Shown piece by piece: positions 20,612 to 31,358 of a stretch of DNA of 64,000 nt. The notes under the pieces are model-generated. The model was not told where the DNA came from, made no database searches, and saw only the letters and a program-made list of their open reading frames with translations. This DNA comes from Bacteroidota bacterium (GTDB taxonomy: Bacteria > Bacteroidota > Bacteroidia > AKYH767-A > OLB10). Each line of letters begins with the position of its first letter. Position 1 is the first letter of the stretch. Position numbers and translations under genes: made by a program. The stretch is taken from the NCBI GenBank assembly GCA_016709725.1, contig JADJMG010000006.1, positions 310,001-374,000 on the forward strand. Reading direction: 5' to 3'.

Positions 20612-23600
20612 TTAACCTAGAAATAATGTCATTTTGATTTTTAAAACATAATTAACAATTCGATAGGTTTCAGAAGTAGAATGGTTGGTCACACGGATTA
20701 AATACAAGCCATCAGACCATCCGGAAACATTCAAGTCTACCTTGGTTTCATCTTTAGAAACTCTTGTTTCAATAAGCCTTCCTTCCATTGAAAAGAGTTG
20801 TATCTGAGGTCTCTTTTTCCGCAGAACTCTTGAAAGAAAGACTTGCTCTCACTGACTGGATTCGGAAAAATCAAAATATTAATTTTGCTAGGGTGGGCTT
20901 CATATAAATCTGTACAAGTGGAAAGTAGGATATTTCCGTTTGCTGATGCCGAACATCCATTCGGTGATACGTAATGGTAAAATAAATATATCATCCGCTA
21001 TTGCGTGCTGTGGGATGGAAAGATTCCATTGTAAATTTCGTTCCCAAAGTAAATACCGCCATTCGGCAAACTACTATTTAGAGAATAAGGTAATTGATTC
21101 ATGCAAACAATTAAATCGTCTGACGGTGACCTGCGGAACATGTAAGAAGATTTAAAGTTGCATTGTTACTGATTACACAATCACTCATGCGGCATCTGAA
21201 TTGATGACTCTGCATGCCAGCATTAGTTGGATATATTTGAAGTGTAGAAGTATTCACTCCTGAATAGGGAGGTAAGTTGGGAATAGAAGTCCATCCGCTA
21301 CCTGAATTGATTTCCCATTGATAATAAAGAAAGTTTCCGGTTCCCAATGATGTGAAAGAGACACTGTCTCCTTCACAAACACTACTATTTAAAGGTTGAA
21401 CGAGTATAGTAGGTGATGGCGATAATAAAAGTTCTCCGTTATTGCTTACACTTGAAAAAGGGGAACAAAGTCCGGTAATTTGGCAGCGATATAAATAGTT
21501 ATTATGAGATGCTGGGATATTCAACAATTGAAGTACAGGGACAGTTGCTCCAATATAGTTGGAACCATTTTACGATCGAAAAGCCACTTCCGTTATCTTC
21601 TTCCCATTGATAGCTGATTCCCGCCCGCAACTAAAGACGCTGAATTTTGCATTTCCGCCATCGCAAAATAGTTGTTGTGTAAGTAACCTGCGCAGTTATG
21701 GGTTCACCATTTACGTCTAAGGTTGCAGAATCCGTGAAAAGACAAGTTCCAATCTTGCATCGATAAATGTAACCGTTCATATTCGCAGAGGTGGAATTAT
21801 ACTAGAAGGTTGAAGTATTTACGCCAGAATATTGGCTTCCGTTATTAATATTTGAAAATACTCCAAAACCACTATTTACTTGCCATTGATAAATTAAACC
21901 AACTCCTGTTGCAGAAAGGGTGAAGCTGGTGGGTAGCCCATTGCATACCGTTGAAGGTATGGGTTGGTTTGTAATACTTGCAGTGATTGAATTAACGGTT
22001 AGCGTTCCATAATTAGAATAGTAATGCCACAGCTATTTGTTAAGCAGCACCGATACCTGTACCCATTCATACCAGGAGTTGGGTTTAGAATGAGGAGCAA
22101 AGCATTGTTGTATTTTGATAGTTGGAGTTATTAAATAGGTTCGTATAGAAACCAGATCCGTTTTGATCCACTTGCCATTGGTAGGTGAGCGAATCACCAT
22201 TCGCACCTACATAAAATCCTGTTTCTTCCCCTTGACATGTATTTTGATTAGCGGGTTGTAAGTTAACTTTTGCCCTGAATTATGGTAAAGGGTACGTTCG
22301 TTGAGGAAGCCATTAAATAGGGAGAAGAGCTAACGATTCTTACATGGTATTGATTACTCGTAGGAAGGCTATCAGGAAGCAGGGCAGTGATCGTCACAGT
22401 AGATGCATTTCCGGATACTGAGTCGAGATTAATGGGATTAATAAATCTTCCGAATTGATCGGATAATTGCAAATAATATTTGTTGTTTGAATTTAGAGCA
22501 ACTGCACAATTGGCAGAGATACTTATTGAACTATTGGTACAGACAATAGTAGGGGGAGTGGAAGTAAGTTTGATATCAGTTTCAATGGTTCTTTTCCAAG
22601 CTGAAAATTGTTGAGTTCCGGCGTAAAGTACATCTCCATCGGGAAATAAATTTTCTACTCCACCTAATTAATTCGGAAGTCCATCGTTCCATGGATGAAA
22701 TTTTTTTCCAAGATTATCACTGAAATATACTCCATCATAAGTAGCAACGAAAATAAATCCATTCGTATACAACATATCGTAAATAACGGAGGTTGGAGTA
22801 GCGCGTCTCCATAAACTATCTTCAATCGTTCTTCTGAATATACCAAGATGAATTACTCATATGGAGGGTATTTTCTATGCTGAGTATGGAATTAATAAAT
22901 CCATTGCGTTTAATACCTTGACTAGAAGTTTGTCCATGGTGCACCTGGATATTCCATCTTATAAACAGAATTATTCAAGCCTGCAAATGCACTTTGACCC
23001 ATCACGCCCACCGAATTAACAGTTCCAGTAATAGGAATACCGGCACTATAATGGTTCCAAGTTTGCCCTAAATCATCACTATAAACTACTTGTATTGCCT
23101 GACGGAGCTATAAGGTAATTGCCATATTTTGTAATATCATAGTTAGGAATCGGTGCAACTACTGGACAGGTCAGGTTTGACCATCATCAGTAGAAGAATA
23201 TATTGTGTATGAGGCTGGCATTAAAATAGTATTGTTAATTTTGATACCACCCTTATAAAGACCCTGTTGATTGTTGATGCTCGTATTGGTCCAAGTAGCT
23301 CCTCCGTCTTGGGTTCTTTTTATACCCGGATTAGCACCGGATCCAGCAAGTACAAAATTATCATCTGCCCACCCAATGGTTGTTCTTGCTCTTGTAATAT
23401 TTCCGTCTTTTGATGTCCAGTTACCTCCGGGAATAGGACAACTGAAAATCCCTTCTATAGTTGCGGCATATAGTGTGGCTCCATCAAAGGTAAGCATCCA
23501 TGGAAGACTATAATCGTAAAATCCAGTGCCGAAAACGCTCCAGTTGTTTTGACCGAGAGGTGAAGAATAGATACCGTAATTAAGCCGGCATAAACAGTTG

Positions 23601-24387
23601 AACCAATGATTTGCCAGCTTCTAGTATAAATTGGGTTCCCTAAGCCGGTGATTGTAATGAGATTCCACAATAGTCCGCCATTCGTTGTGTAATAAGTACC
23701 GTTGGATGTTCCGCAATAGGCGGTATCACCTTTTGCAACCAATGAATAGATTTCAGCACTAAATGGAATATTATTACTTGCCGAATTAAAAGTGGCTCCG
23801 CCATCTATTGATTTATAAACTCCTACACTAGTCGATGCCCATAAAGTGTTTCCACTCGAATATAAATGATTTAAGGAAATGGATGAACCCACGGAATATC
23901 CGGTATAGGTCCAGCTCTGTCCATTATTTCCTGTTTTAAACAAATCAGTGATTCCTGATCCATAATATACCGCCGCATAAAGTTCTCCTTAATGTACTAC
24001 CATCTCGTAAACAGTTGTGTTTGCAGGAAGGGTGGTGTCGGCTGCCATCCAGGAAGCACCTTGATTATTGCTGGTATAAACACCCGTGTCGCTGACAACG
24101 AATATTTGATTACCCAATGCTTCTATGTCTCTGGCATAGGGCAGAGGTAACCCGGCAGAAACATCGACCCATGAAGTGCCACCATTTGTTGATTTAAAAA
24201 TACCGGTTCCAGTGCTTCCGTTTACATTGGTTGAAACATATATTGCTCCCTGATGTTGCTTGATTATTTGAGAATTATTGTATCCGAATGGACCATTTAA
24301 TGAGGTCCAAGGAATAGAAGCCACCGATGTAATAGATTGAAGAACCAATAGCATCGAGAAAAGAAGGAGTGATTTTTTTGTTTTCAT
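20612..24387 (-). pseudogene. Secreted T9SS beta-propeller/Ig-repeat protein, heavily disrupted
   Basis: Reading down the minus strand from the ATG at 24387: a signal peptide (LLLFSMLLVLQSITSVAS) leads into a sortilin/BNR-type propeller with repeated GGTSWVDV, NNQGASW, GGATFNS and DGGATWTN blades. Next come Ig-like repeats (VCEGDSVSFTSLGTGNF...YYQWEINSGSGW). The end is a T9SS sorting domain whose pieces lie in different frames: FPNPVSE near 20870, then QLFSMEGRLIETRVSKDE through YRIVNYVLKIK, ending at the TAA at 20612-20614. The frame changes many times (for example near 23580, 23165, 23120, 22935, 22845, and repeatedly between 22260 and 21540). TAA codons interrupt otherwise continuous frame at 23989-23991 and near 22665. 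Genes of similar size next door are intact. It is either a decayed gene or a locally poor assembly. Confidence 0.75.
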
Positions 24388-24534
24388 AATATTTTTTTAA
24401 GACGGTGGCCACGGACAAGAGTCTTACCATAAATCATTGAATAAGTGAAATCTTAATGAATTCGAAATAATACTTATCCATCAAAAGTAAGTAGATAAGG
24501 CTTAATTCCAATCAAATTACCCGTATACATTTCC

Positions 24535-24542
24535 TATTTTTG
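24535..24542 (+). promoter_or_regulatory. -7 box TATTTTTG 4 nt before the start codon
   Basis: TATTTTTG is followed by CAGA and then the ATG at 24547. A transcript from this box would start at or within a few nt of the ATG, making it leaderless. The same spacing recurs at 58269-58276 and 62753-62760. No convincing -33 TTG at 17-21 nt spacing is seen. Confidence 0.45.
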
Positions 24543-24546
24543 CAGA

Positions 24547-26626
24547 ATGTCACTCTCCGAAACGATTACTATGAAAGCAGGAATAAGTGCTGAATTGCTA
24601 TTAAAAGCATATCGTTTGATGTGCACTGCGAAAGAAATGACTGTGCTATATGAAGAAAAAGTACAGATTACTTCAAAATATGTACATGCTACGTCACGCG
24701 GTCATGAAGCGATTCAATTGGCTGCTGGGTTGCTTCTAAAGGAACAAGATTATTTAAGTGCCTATTATCGTGATGATAGTATGTTACTTGGAATCGGCTT
24801 ACGTCCTTATGAATTGATGTTACAATTGCTAGCAAAGCGCGATGATCCTTTTTCAGGCGGAAGAACTTATTATTGTCACCCTAGTTTAAATCGAAAAGGT
24901 TTTCCAAAAATTCCACATCAAAGTTCTGCTACCGGAATGCAAGCGATCCCATCTACCGGTGTCGCCATGGGGATTCAATATTTATTGAAGCAAGGGTTGT
25001 TGGAGAAGAATGATGATTTACCCATTGTGATTTGTTCGCTGGGAGATGCCTGTGTCACAGAAGGGGAAGTTGCAGAAGCATTTCAGATGGCTGCCTTAAA
25101 ACAATTTCCGATTATTTACATTGTTCAAGATAATGGATGGGATATTTCTGCAACGGCAGCAGAAACTCGAGCCATGAATGCATATGAGTATGCAAAAGGA
25201 TTTAAAGGCATTGAAGCAGTCTCCATTGATGGTACTGATTTTTTTCAATGCTATGAAACGTTGAATGGAATTATTTCTTCCATGCGAACAAATCCGCGAC
25301 CCTATTTAGTGCATGCCGAAGTTCCACTCTTAAATCATCATACTTCCGGAGTTCGTAAGGAATGGTATCGTGACGATTTGGAAGAAGCTGCTAAACGTGA
25401 CCCATTACCGAAGTTGCGCTTGGAGATGTTGCAGATGGGTATTTCTGTAGCTGATTTAGAAGAGATGGAAGCATTGGCATACACCACCGTGAGAGGTGAT
25501 TTTGAAGAAGCAATGAAAGCGGAGAATCCTCGACCTGAAGATTTGTTCACGCATGAATTTGCACCTACACCAGTTCTTGAAGAGAAAGGGATACGAAGTC
25601 CAGCCGGAGCGGAACCAACAGTAATGGTCGATTGTGCCTTATTCGCAATACAAGAAATTATGAGCAAGCATCCCGAATGTTTGTTATACGGTCAAGATGT
25701 GGGTGGAAGATTGGGTGGAGTATTTAGAGAAGCGGCTACACTCGCACAAAAATTTGGTGATCATCGTGTGTTTAATACACCCATTCAAGAAGCATTTATT
25801 GTAGGAAGTACAGTGGGAATGAGTGTTTCAGGATGTAAGCCTATTGTCGAAGTTCAATTTGCAGATTATATATGGCCCGGACTCAATCAACTTTTCACCG
25901 AAGTGAGTCGATCATGTTACTTGACCAATGGAAAATGGCCGATCAGCTGTATCATAAGAGTTCCCATAGGCGCATATGGTAGTGGTGGACCCTTACCATT
26001 CATCGAGTGTGGAGAGCGTGTTGACAAATATTCGTGGTATAAAAATTTGCTATCCTTCCACAGGTGCCGATTTAAAAGGATTGATGAAAGCCGCTTATTA
26101 TGATCCGAACCCAGTGGTGATGTTAGAACATAAAGGGTTGTATTGGTCAAAAATTAAGGGCACAGAAGAAGCCAGAACAGTAGAGCCTTCTGAAGATTAT
26201 ATTTTGCCTCTTGGTAAAGCACGCATCGTTCAGGAAGTGGAATCGAGTAATGAGAAATCAACCATCAGCGTAATTACTTATGGTATGGGTGTCTATTGGT
26301 CGAAGAATGCTGCGAAAGATTTCCCTGGTCAAATTGAAATTATTGACTTGCGAACATTAAATCCTATCGATACAGATACGATTTTTCATTCTGTACGAAA
26401 ACATGGAAAGTGTATGGTAATAACGGAAGAACCTGTCTTTAATTCTTTCGCACAAGCCTTAGCAGGAAGAATTCAAGAAGCCTGTTTTCAATCATTGGAT
26501 GCGTCAGTTCGTGTCATTGGTGCCGAAAATTTACCTGCCATTCCATTGAATTCAACGTTGGAAGCAACGATGCTTCCCAATGCTGATAAAGTAAAAGCAG
26601 CTTTTGAAAGTTTACTAAAGTATTAA
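24547..26626 (+). CDS. Fused alpha/beta 2-oxoacid dehydrogenase E1 (branched-chain type), +1 frameshift
   Basis: This is the thiamine-diphosphate-dependent decarboxylase component of a 2-oxoacid dehydrogenase complex, with the alpha and beta chains fused (about 690 aa). The alpha half shows SRGHEAIQLAAG, YYRDDSML and the ThDP motif GDACVTEGEV...VQDNGWD. The beta half shows LYGQDVGGRLGGVFREA, NTPIQEAFIVG and VEVQFADYIWPGLNQL. The frame breaks at CCC 25990-25992: removing one C continues PIGAYGSGGP into YHSSSVESVL and then VVMLEHKGLYW. Fused enzymes of this form in Bacteroidota are usually annotated as 2-oxoisovalerate dehydrogenase, but substrate specificity cannot be read directly. miaE follows 12 bp downstream and is probably co-transcribed. 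Confidence 0.88.
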
Positions 26627-26638
26627 TTAGAAAAAATT

Positions 26639-27221
26639 ATGTTTCGATTGAAATTGGCAACCGATCCTCGGTGGGTAAATATAGTGGAAGGGAATATTGA
26701 AGAGATATTGACGGATCATGCTTATTGCGAACAGAAAGCCGCTACGAATGCGATTACGATCGTCGTAAAGAATCCAGATAAAAGCGATTTAGTGAGTGCT
26801 GTTTTAGCAATTGCAGAAGAAGAGATCCAGCATTTTTAGGATGGTGCATGAAAAATTGTTGGAACGCGGATTTGTTTTAGGACGTGAACGAAAAGATGAG
26901 TATGTAAATCGACTCTATGATTTTATGCGAAAAGGTGGGAATAGAGAGCAGCAGTTGTTAGACCGTTTGTTTTTCTCAGCCATGATTGAAGCAAGAAGTT
27001 GTGAGCGTTTTAAAGTGCTTTCTGAAAATATCAATGACGAAGGTTTGAAGAAATTCTATCATGAGTTAATGATCAGCGAAGCCAATCATTACACGGTTTA
27101 CTTAAGTTTTGCTCGACAATATGCAGGACAAGAAGATGCAGAAGCAAGATGGGAGGAATGGCTGGTGATGGAGGGAGAGATCATTAAAGATTTCGGAAAA
27201 AAAGAAACCGTTCACGGATAA
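26639..27221 (+). CDS. miaE: tRNA-(ms2io6A)-hydroxylase MiaE, +1 frameshift
   Basis: MiaE is a non-haem diiron hydroxylase that converts ms2i6A37 to ms2io6A37 in tRNA. The ferritin-like four-helix bundle carries the metal ligands in order: HAYCEQKAA, AEEEIQHF (E-x-x-H), EARSCERF and SEANHY. The break is the T5 at 26833-26837: removing one T joins EEEIQHF to RMVHEKLLERGFVLGRERKDEY. The restored length is 193 aa, normal for the family. It follows the E1 gene closely and converges on the polysaccharide dehydratase gene with a 4-bp gap. Confidence 0.88.
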
Positions 27222-27225
27222 AAAA

Positions 27226-29111
27226 TCAATTCGATATTTCTTTGTCGAGTCGTTCGTATTCTGAATTCTTGCTCAAGAATTCGGGAACAATCTTTTTCAT
27301 CTTAGTAACAATAGCTTCATTGTTCTGCGAATTGAATAAATCAATCAATTCATCAATTTCTCCCGACACAAAATCAAATGGATAAGATTTTACTTTCGCA
27401 ATCATAATTTTTTTGTGATGTGTTGGTAAGGTGTTTTCTTCGTTGGCTAATAATTCTTCAAAGAGTTTTTCGCCCGGGCGAAGTCCAGTAAAATTAATTT
27501 GAATGTCTTTACCTAACTCCAATCCACTCAGCTGAATCATCTTCTTTGCTAAGTCAGCAATTTTAACCGGCGAGCCCATATCAAAAATAAATATTTCGCC
27601 GCCTTTACCCATTGAACCTGCCTCTAACACCAGTTGGCAAGCTTCGGAGATAGTCATGAAGTAGCGCGTGATGTCGGGGTGTGTAATCGTGAGCGGCTTT
27701 CCACTATCAATCTGTTTTTTAAATCGCGGTATCACGCTACCGTTAGATCCTAATACATTTCCAAATCGTGTGGTGATAAATTTAGTTTTACCGAAGCCAT
27801 TCATCGATTGAGTATACATTTCAGCAATACGCTTGGTTGCACCCATAATGTTTGTTGGATTCACCGCTTTGTCAGTACTGATCATCACAAACTTACTCGC
27901 ATTAAATTCCTTGGATAAATCTGCAATAATTTTAGTGCCTAAAACATTATTTAAAATGGACTCACTTGGATTTAATTCCATCATTGGAACATGTTTGTAC
28001 GCGGCCGCATGAAAAATGATATCGGGATGAAAGGTATTGAATACATTTCGCATTCGTTCTTTATTTCGAATGTCGCCGATGATGGGTTCAATATTTTGAA
28101 AATTCGTAGAAGGGTTATCCTTTATTTCTAATTCTAAATCGTACAAAGGAGACTCTGCAATGTCTAATAATAAAAGAAGTTTAGGTTTAAATGGTAGTAT
28201 TTGTCGAACCATTTCACTGCCGATGGAACCAGCAGCTCCCGTTACTAAAATAGTTTTTTGATAGATCTCTTCTTTGATTTTTCAAGTTGAAGTAATATTT
28301 GATCCCGTCCTAATAAATCTTCAATATTTACTTTTCGAATTTGTTTAAAACTCAACTCTCCATTAATCCAGCTTTGTACAGGAGGAACATTGAGCACATA
28401 AATTTTATGTGATATTCCGATTTCAACTATAAACTGTTTTCTCTCAGGTGAAATATTTTGTATGGCAATTATTAAATGCTTGATGTTTTTTTTCTTGATG
28501 AGTTTTGCAATGGCCGTTGCAGCATGAATTGATATACTCTCTAATTTTTTTCCAATCTTCTTGGGATCATCATCAATGAAAGCAACCACTTTGTATTTTG
28601 TTGCTTTGTCACGGTCTAACATTCTTTTAGTAGTTAGACCCGCTTCACCAGCACCATAGATGAGCACACCTGTTTTTTTTCGGGATGGATTTTTAAGCTC
28701 CATGTAAATTACCTTCACCACTAATCGTCCAGTAACCATGATAAATACCGAAAGCAAAAATTCAATAATGATAATAGAAAATGGAACTAGATATTTTTCG
28801 GTGATTTGATAACTGATTGGATTGCTAATGGCCATAATGATGGATCCAGCAAGTAATGTTAAAAGAATCCGAACGGTATCTCTTGTACTCGTATGTCGGA
28901 TAATACCCTTGTAGGTTTTGTTAATTAAAAAGGATAGGATTCTTATTGACAAAACAAACGGAAATACCGTTGGGTAAGTGATTGTTTCTGTGCTTGGTAC
29001 ATTGAAGTTGAATCGGATTTGATAAGCAATAGCCAATGAAACTAAACATATTAATACATCAGTCAACAGCACAAGAAAGCTTGGAGCGTTTTTTTCTAGG
29101 ACTCTCTTCAT
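27226..29111 (-). CDS. FlaA1/PglF/WbpM-like nucleoside-diphosphate-sugar 4,6-dehydratase, membrane-bound, one frameshift
   Basis: This enzyme begins rare-sugar synthesis for surface polysaccharide or glycan, typically UDP-GlcNAc 4,6-dehydration. The N-terminus has about four transmembrane segments (LVLLTDVLICLVSLAIAY and others). A first Rossmann domain (GVLIYGAGEAGLTTKRML) is followed by the catalytic SDR domain with TGAAGSIGSE, HAAAYKHVPMME and ISTDKAVNPTNIMGATKRIAE. A Met occupies the usual SDR Tyr position (M-x-x-x-K), as known for WbpM/PglF-type enzymes. A one-base shift between about 28262 and 28290 separates LGRDQILLQLEK from EEIYQKTILVTGAAG. The restored length is about 630 aa. The neighbours on the plus strand are an epimerase and a glycosyltransferase, so the locus serves surface glycan synthesis. 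Confidence 0.87.
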
Positions 29112-29231
29112 GGAGAATTTCCGATCATTTTAGGGTGCTAATTTATGCAATTATTTGCAATTGAAGGGCTTGGATTTATTTTAGGACGTCTATTCATTTG
29201 ATTTATCTATTTTTGTCTTAATAAAATTCTT

Positions 29232-30227
29232 ATGGCTGTTTCATTACTTACCGGTGGTGCTGGATTTATTGGAGCTCATGTGTGCAATGAGCTGATTGAC
29301 AAAGGACACAAAGTAGTTGTGTTAGACGATTTGAGCGGAGGCTTCGAAGAAAATGTGAATCCTAAAGCTATTTTTATTCAAGGATCCATCACGGATCATG
29401 TACTGTTGGAGAAGATTTTCAACGAGCATCAATTCGACTATGTTTATCATCTAGCAGCCTATGCAGCAGAAGGACTTAGTCACTTTATTAAACGTTTTAA
29501 TTACACGAATAATTTAATTGGCAGTGTTAATTTGATTAATGAGTCGGTGAAGCATAAAATAAAATGCTTTGTTTTCACTTCTTCAATTGCCGTTTATGGT
29601 CGAGGGCAATTGCCCATGCGAGAAGATATGCTTCCAACACCTGAAGATCCTTATGGTATTTCAAAGTTGGCTGTAGAGATGGATTTGAAGTCGACGCATG
29701 AAATGTTTGGATTAAATTATGTGGTGTTTCGTCCACACAATGTTTATGGAGAGTATCAAAAATTTGGGAGATAAGTATCGTAACGTAGTTGGTATTTTCA
29801 TGAATCAATTAATGCAAGGTAAGCCGCTCACTATTTTTGGTGATGGGAAGCAAACAAGAGCGTTTAGTTATATTGGAGATGTAGCTCCTTACATTGCGAA
29901 TTGTGTTGAAGTTCCAGCTGCATACAATCAAGTTTTAATATTGGAGCGGATCAGGAATTTACCGTGAATGAATTAGCGAATACAGTATGCGATGTGATGG
30001 GGATGAGCGGTCAAGTTCGACATCTTGATGCACGCAATGAAGTGATGCATGCGTATGCAGATCATGGTAAAGTGCAAAAAGTATTTTCTATTCAATCTGG
30101 CTATACACTAAAGCAAGGATTGCAGCTGATGGCCGATTGGGCAAAGACTGCTGGTAGCAAGGAAAGTGATAAGTTTAAAGGTATTGAAATCACAGAAAAA
30201 TTACCTCCTATTTGGCAGGAAGATTAA
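29232..30227 (+). CDS. NAD-dependent sugar-nucleotide epimerase/dehydratase (GalE-like), two frameshifts
   Basis: This is an extended SDR-family sugar-nucleotide enzyme. It has the NAD-binding motif TGGAGFIGAH, LDDLSGG, HLAAYAAEGLS, TSSIAVYG and the catalytic YGISK. Then RPHNVYGEYQ, FGDGKQTRAFSYIGDV and a typical C-terminal helix region follow. The frame is restored by removing one A from the A5 at 29758-29762 (GEYQNLGDKYRNVVG) and adding one T at the T4 at 29933-29936 (QVFNIGADQEFTVNELA). The restored length is about 331 aa, normal for UDP-glucose 4-epimerase-like proteins; the exact substrate is unknown. The glycosyltransferase gene starts 11 bp after its stop. Confidence 0.83.
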
Positions 30228-30238
30228 TTCGCGGAGTT

Positions 30239-31327
30239 GTGAAACAAGTTCTCATCATTACAGCACATCGTAAAGATCGTGCTCCCAATCAAAGATTCAG
30301 GTTCGAACAGTACCTAGATTTTTTGAAACAGAATGGATTTAATTGTCATATTTCTTATTTAATTTCAGAAGAAGATGATAAAATTCTGTATCAACCTGGA
30401 GAATATTTTTCAAAAGCAATGATTGGATTAAAAGCGACATTAACTCGAATGAATGATGTAATAAATCGAAATAAATACGATTTAATTTTTGTTTGTAGAG
30501 AAGGGTTTCTTACTGGCACCACTTTTTTTGAAGAATTATTGCATCGAGCTAAAGCACCAATGATTTATGATTTCGATGATGCCATTTGGCACTTTGATGT
30601 TTCAGACGCAAATAAAAGTTTTGGCTGGATGAAGAATCCTGGGAAAACTGCCCGACTCATCAGCATGTCGGATTTGATTTTTGCCGGGAATCAATATTTA
30701 ATGGATTATGCAAAACATCACAATGATCATGTGGTAATAATTCCAACAACAATCGATACCGATGAATACAAACCAGTGCCTTTTCTTGAGAAAGAAGTGA
30801 TTTGTATTGGTTGGAGTGGCTCCATCACCACCATACGTCATTTTGAAATGGCTATTCCAGTTTTAAAAATACTGAAGGAAAAGTATGGTCAACGTATTTC
30901 TTTTAAGGTGATAGGGGATCAAAATTATTTTAATGCCGACTTGGGTATTCAGGGTATTTCCTGGAAGAAGGATACGGAGTTAGAAGAATTAGGAAAAATA
31001 GATATTGGTATCATGCCTTTGCCTGACGATGAATGGGCGAAGGGAAAATGTGGACTGAAAGGCCTACAATATATGGCTATGAGTATTGCTACGGTGATGT
31101 CGCCTGTAGGAGTAAATACAGAAATTATTGAAGATGGTGTAAATGGAATGTTGGCGTCTACACCTGATGAATGGGTTCAGAAAATAAGTTTGTTAATTGA
31201 AAATGCGGATTTAAGGCAAAAATGTGCGGAGAATGGTCGTAAGACGGTAGAAAAGAATTACTCTGTAAAGGCCTTACAGCCTATTTACTTGCATTATTTT
31301 AAGTCGCTGACTGATCCCGAAAAATGA
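30239..31327 (+). CDS. Glycosyltransferase, GT4-like (GT-B fold)
   Basis: This is probably a polysaccharide-assembly glycosyltransferase of about 362 aa. The N-terminal domain contains ITAHRKDRAPNQRFRFEQYL and APMIYDFDDAIWHFD. The C-terminal domain contains IGWSGSITTIRHFE and IGIMPLPDDEWAKGKCGLKGLQYMAM, with the family's sugar-nucleotide-binding acidic/Gly region, followed by SPVGVNTEIIEDG. The open frame extends back to a TTG at 30212 inside the epimerase gene. I prefer GTG at 30239, after GGAG and past the epimerase stop, giving MKQVLIITAHR. No membrane segment is seen, so it is likely cytoplasmic-face. The donor and acceptor are unknown. Confidence 0.8.
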   Translation: MKQVLIITAHRKDRAPNQRFRFEQYLDFLKQNGFNCHISYLISEEDDKILYQPGEYFSKAMIGLKATLTRMNDVINRNKYDLIFVCREGFLTGTTFFEELLHRAKAPMIYDFDDAIWHFDVSDANKSFGWMKNPGKTARLISMSDLIFAGNQYLMDYAKHHNDHVVIIPTTIDTDEYKPVPFLEKEVICIGWSGSITTIRHFEMAIPVLKILKEKYGQRISFKVIGDQNYFNADLGIQGISWKKDTELEELGKIDIGIMPLPDDEWAKGKCGLKGLQYMAMSIATVMSPVGVNTEIIEDGVNGMLASTPDEWVQKISLLIENADLRQKCAENGRKTVEKNYSVKALQPIYLHYFKSLTDPEK

Positions 31328-31328
31328 T

Positions 31329-31336
31329 TAAATTTG
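31329..31336 (+). promoter_or_regulatory. Candidate -7 box TAAATTTG for gcvT
   Basis: TAAATTTG matches TAnnTTTG and lies 22 nt before the gcvT ATG, right at the end of the glycosyltransferase gene. No well-spaced TTG is seen upstream. Confidence 0.3.
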
Positions 31337-31358
31337 CAACCTTAATAAATGTAAGCGA

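Noticed and set aside
22664..23991. Stop-codon reassignment or recoding to explain in-frame TAA, and selenocysteine for the TGA near 23165
   Set aside because: Intact genes in this window end on TAA and TGA normally, and the TGA is explained by one lost G (restoring a Trp). The gene has many other lesions.
26811..27221. Independent small ferritin-like gene starting at 26811
   Set aside because: It is the in-frame continuation of MiaE after removal of one T from the T5 at 26833-26837, and the metal ligands are divided between the two pieces.
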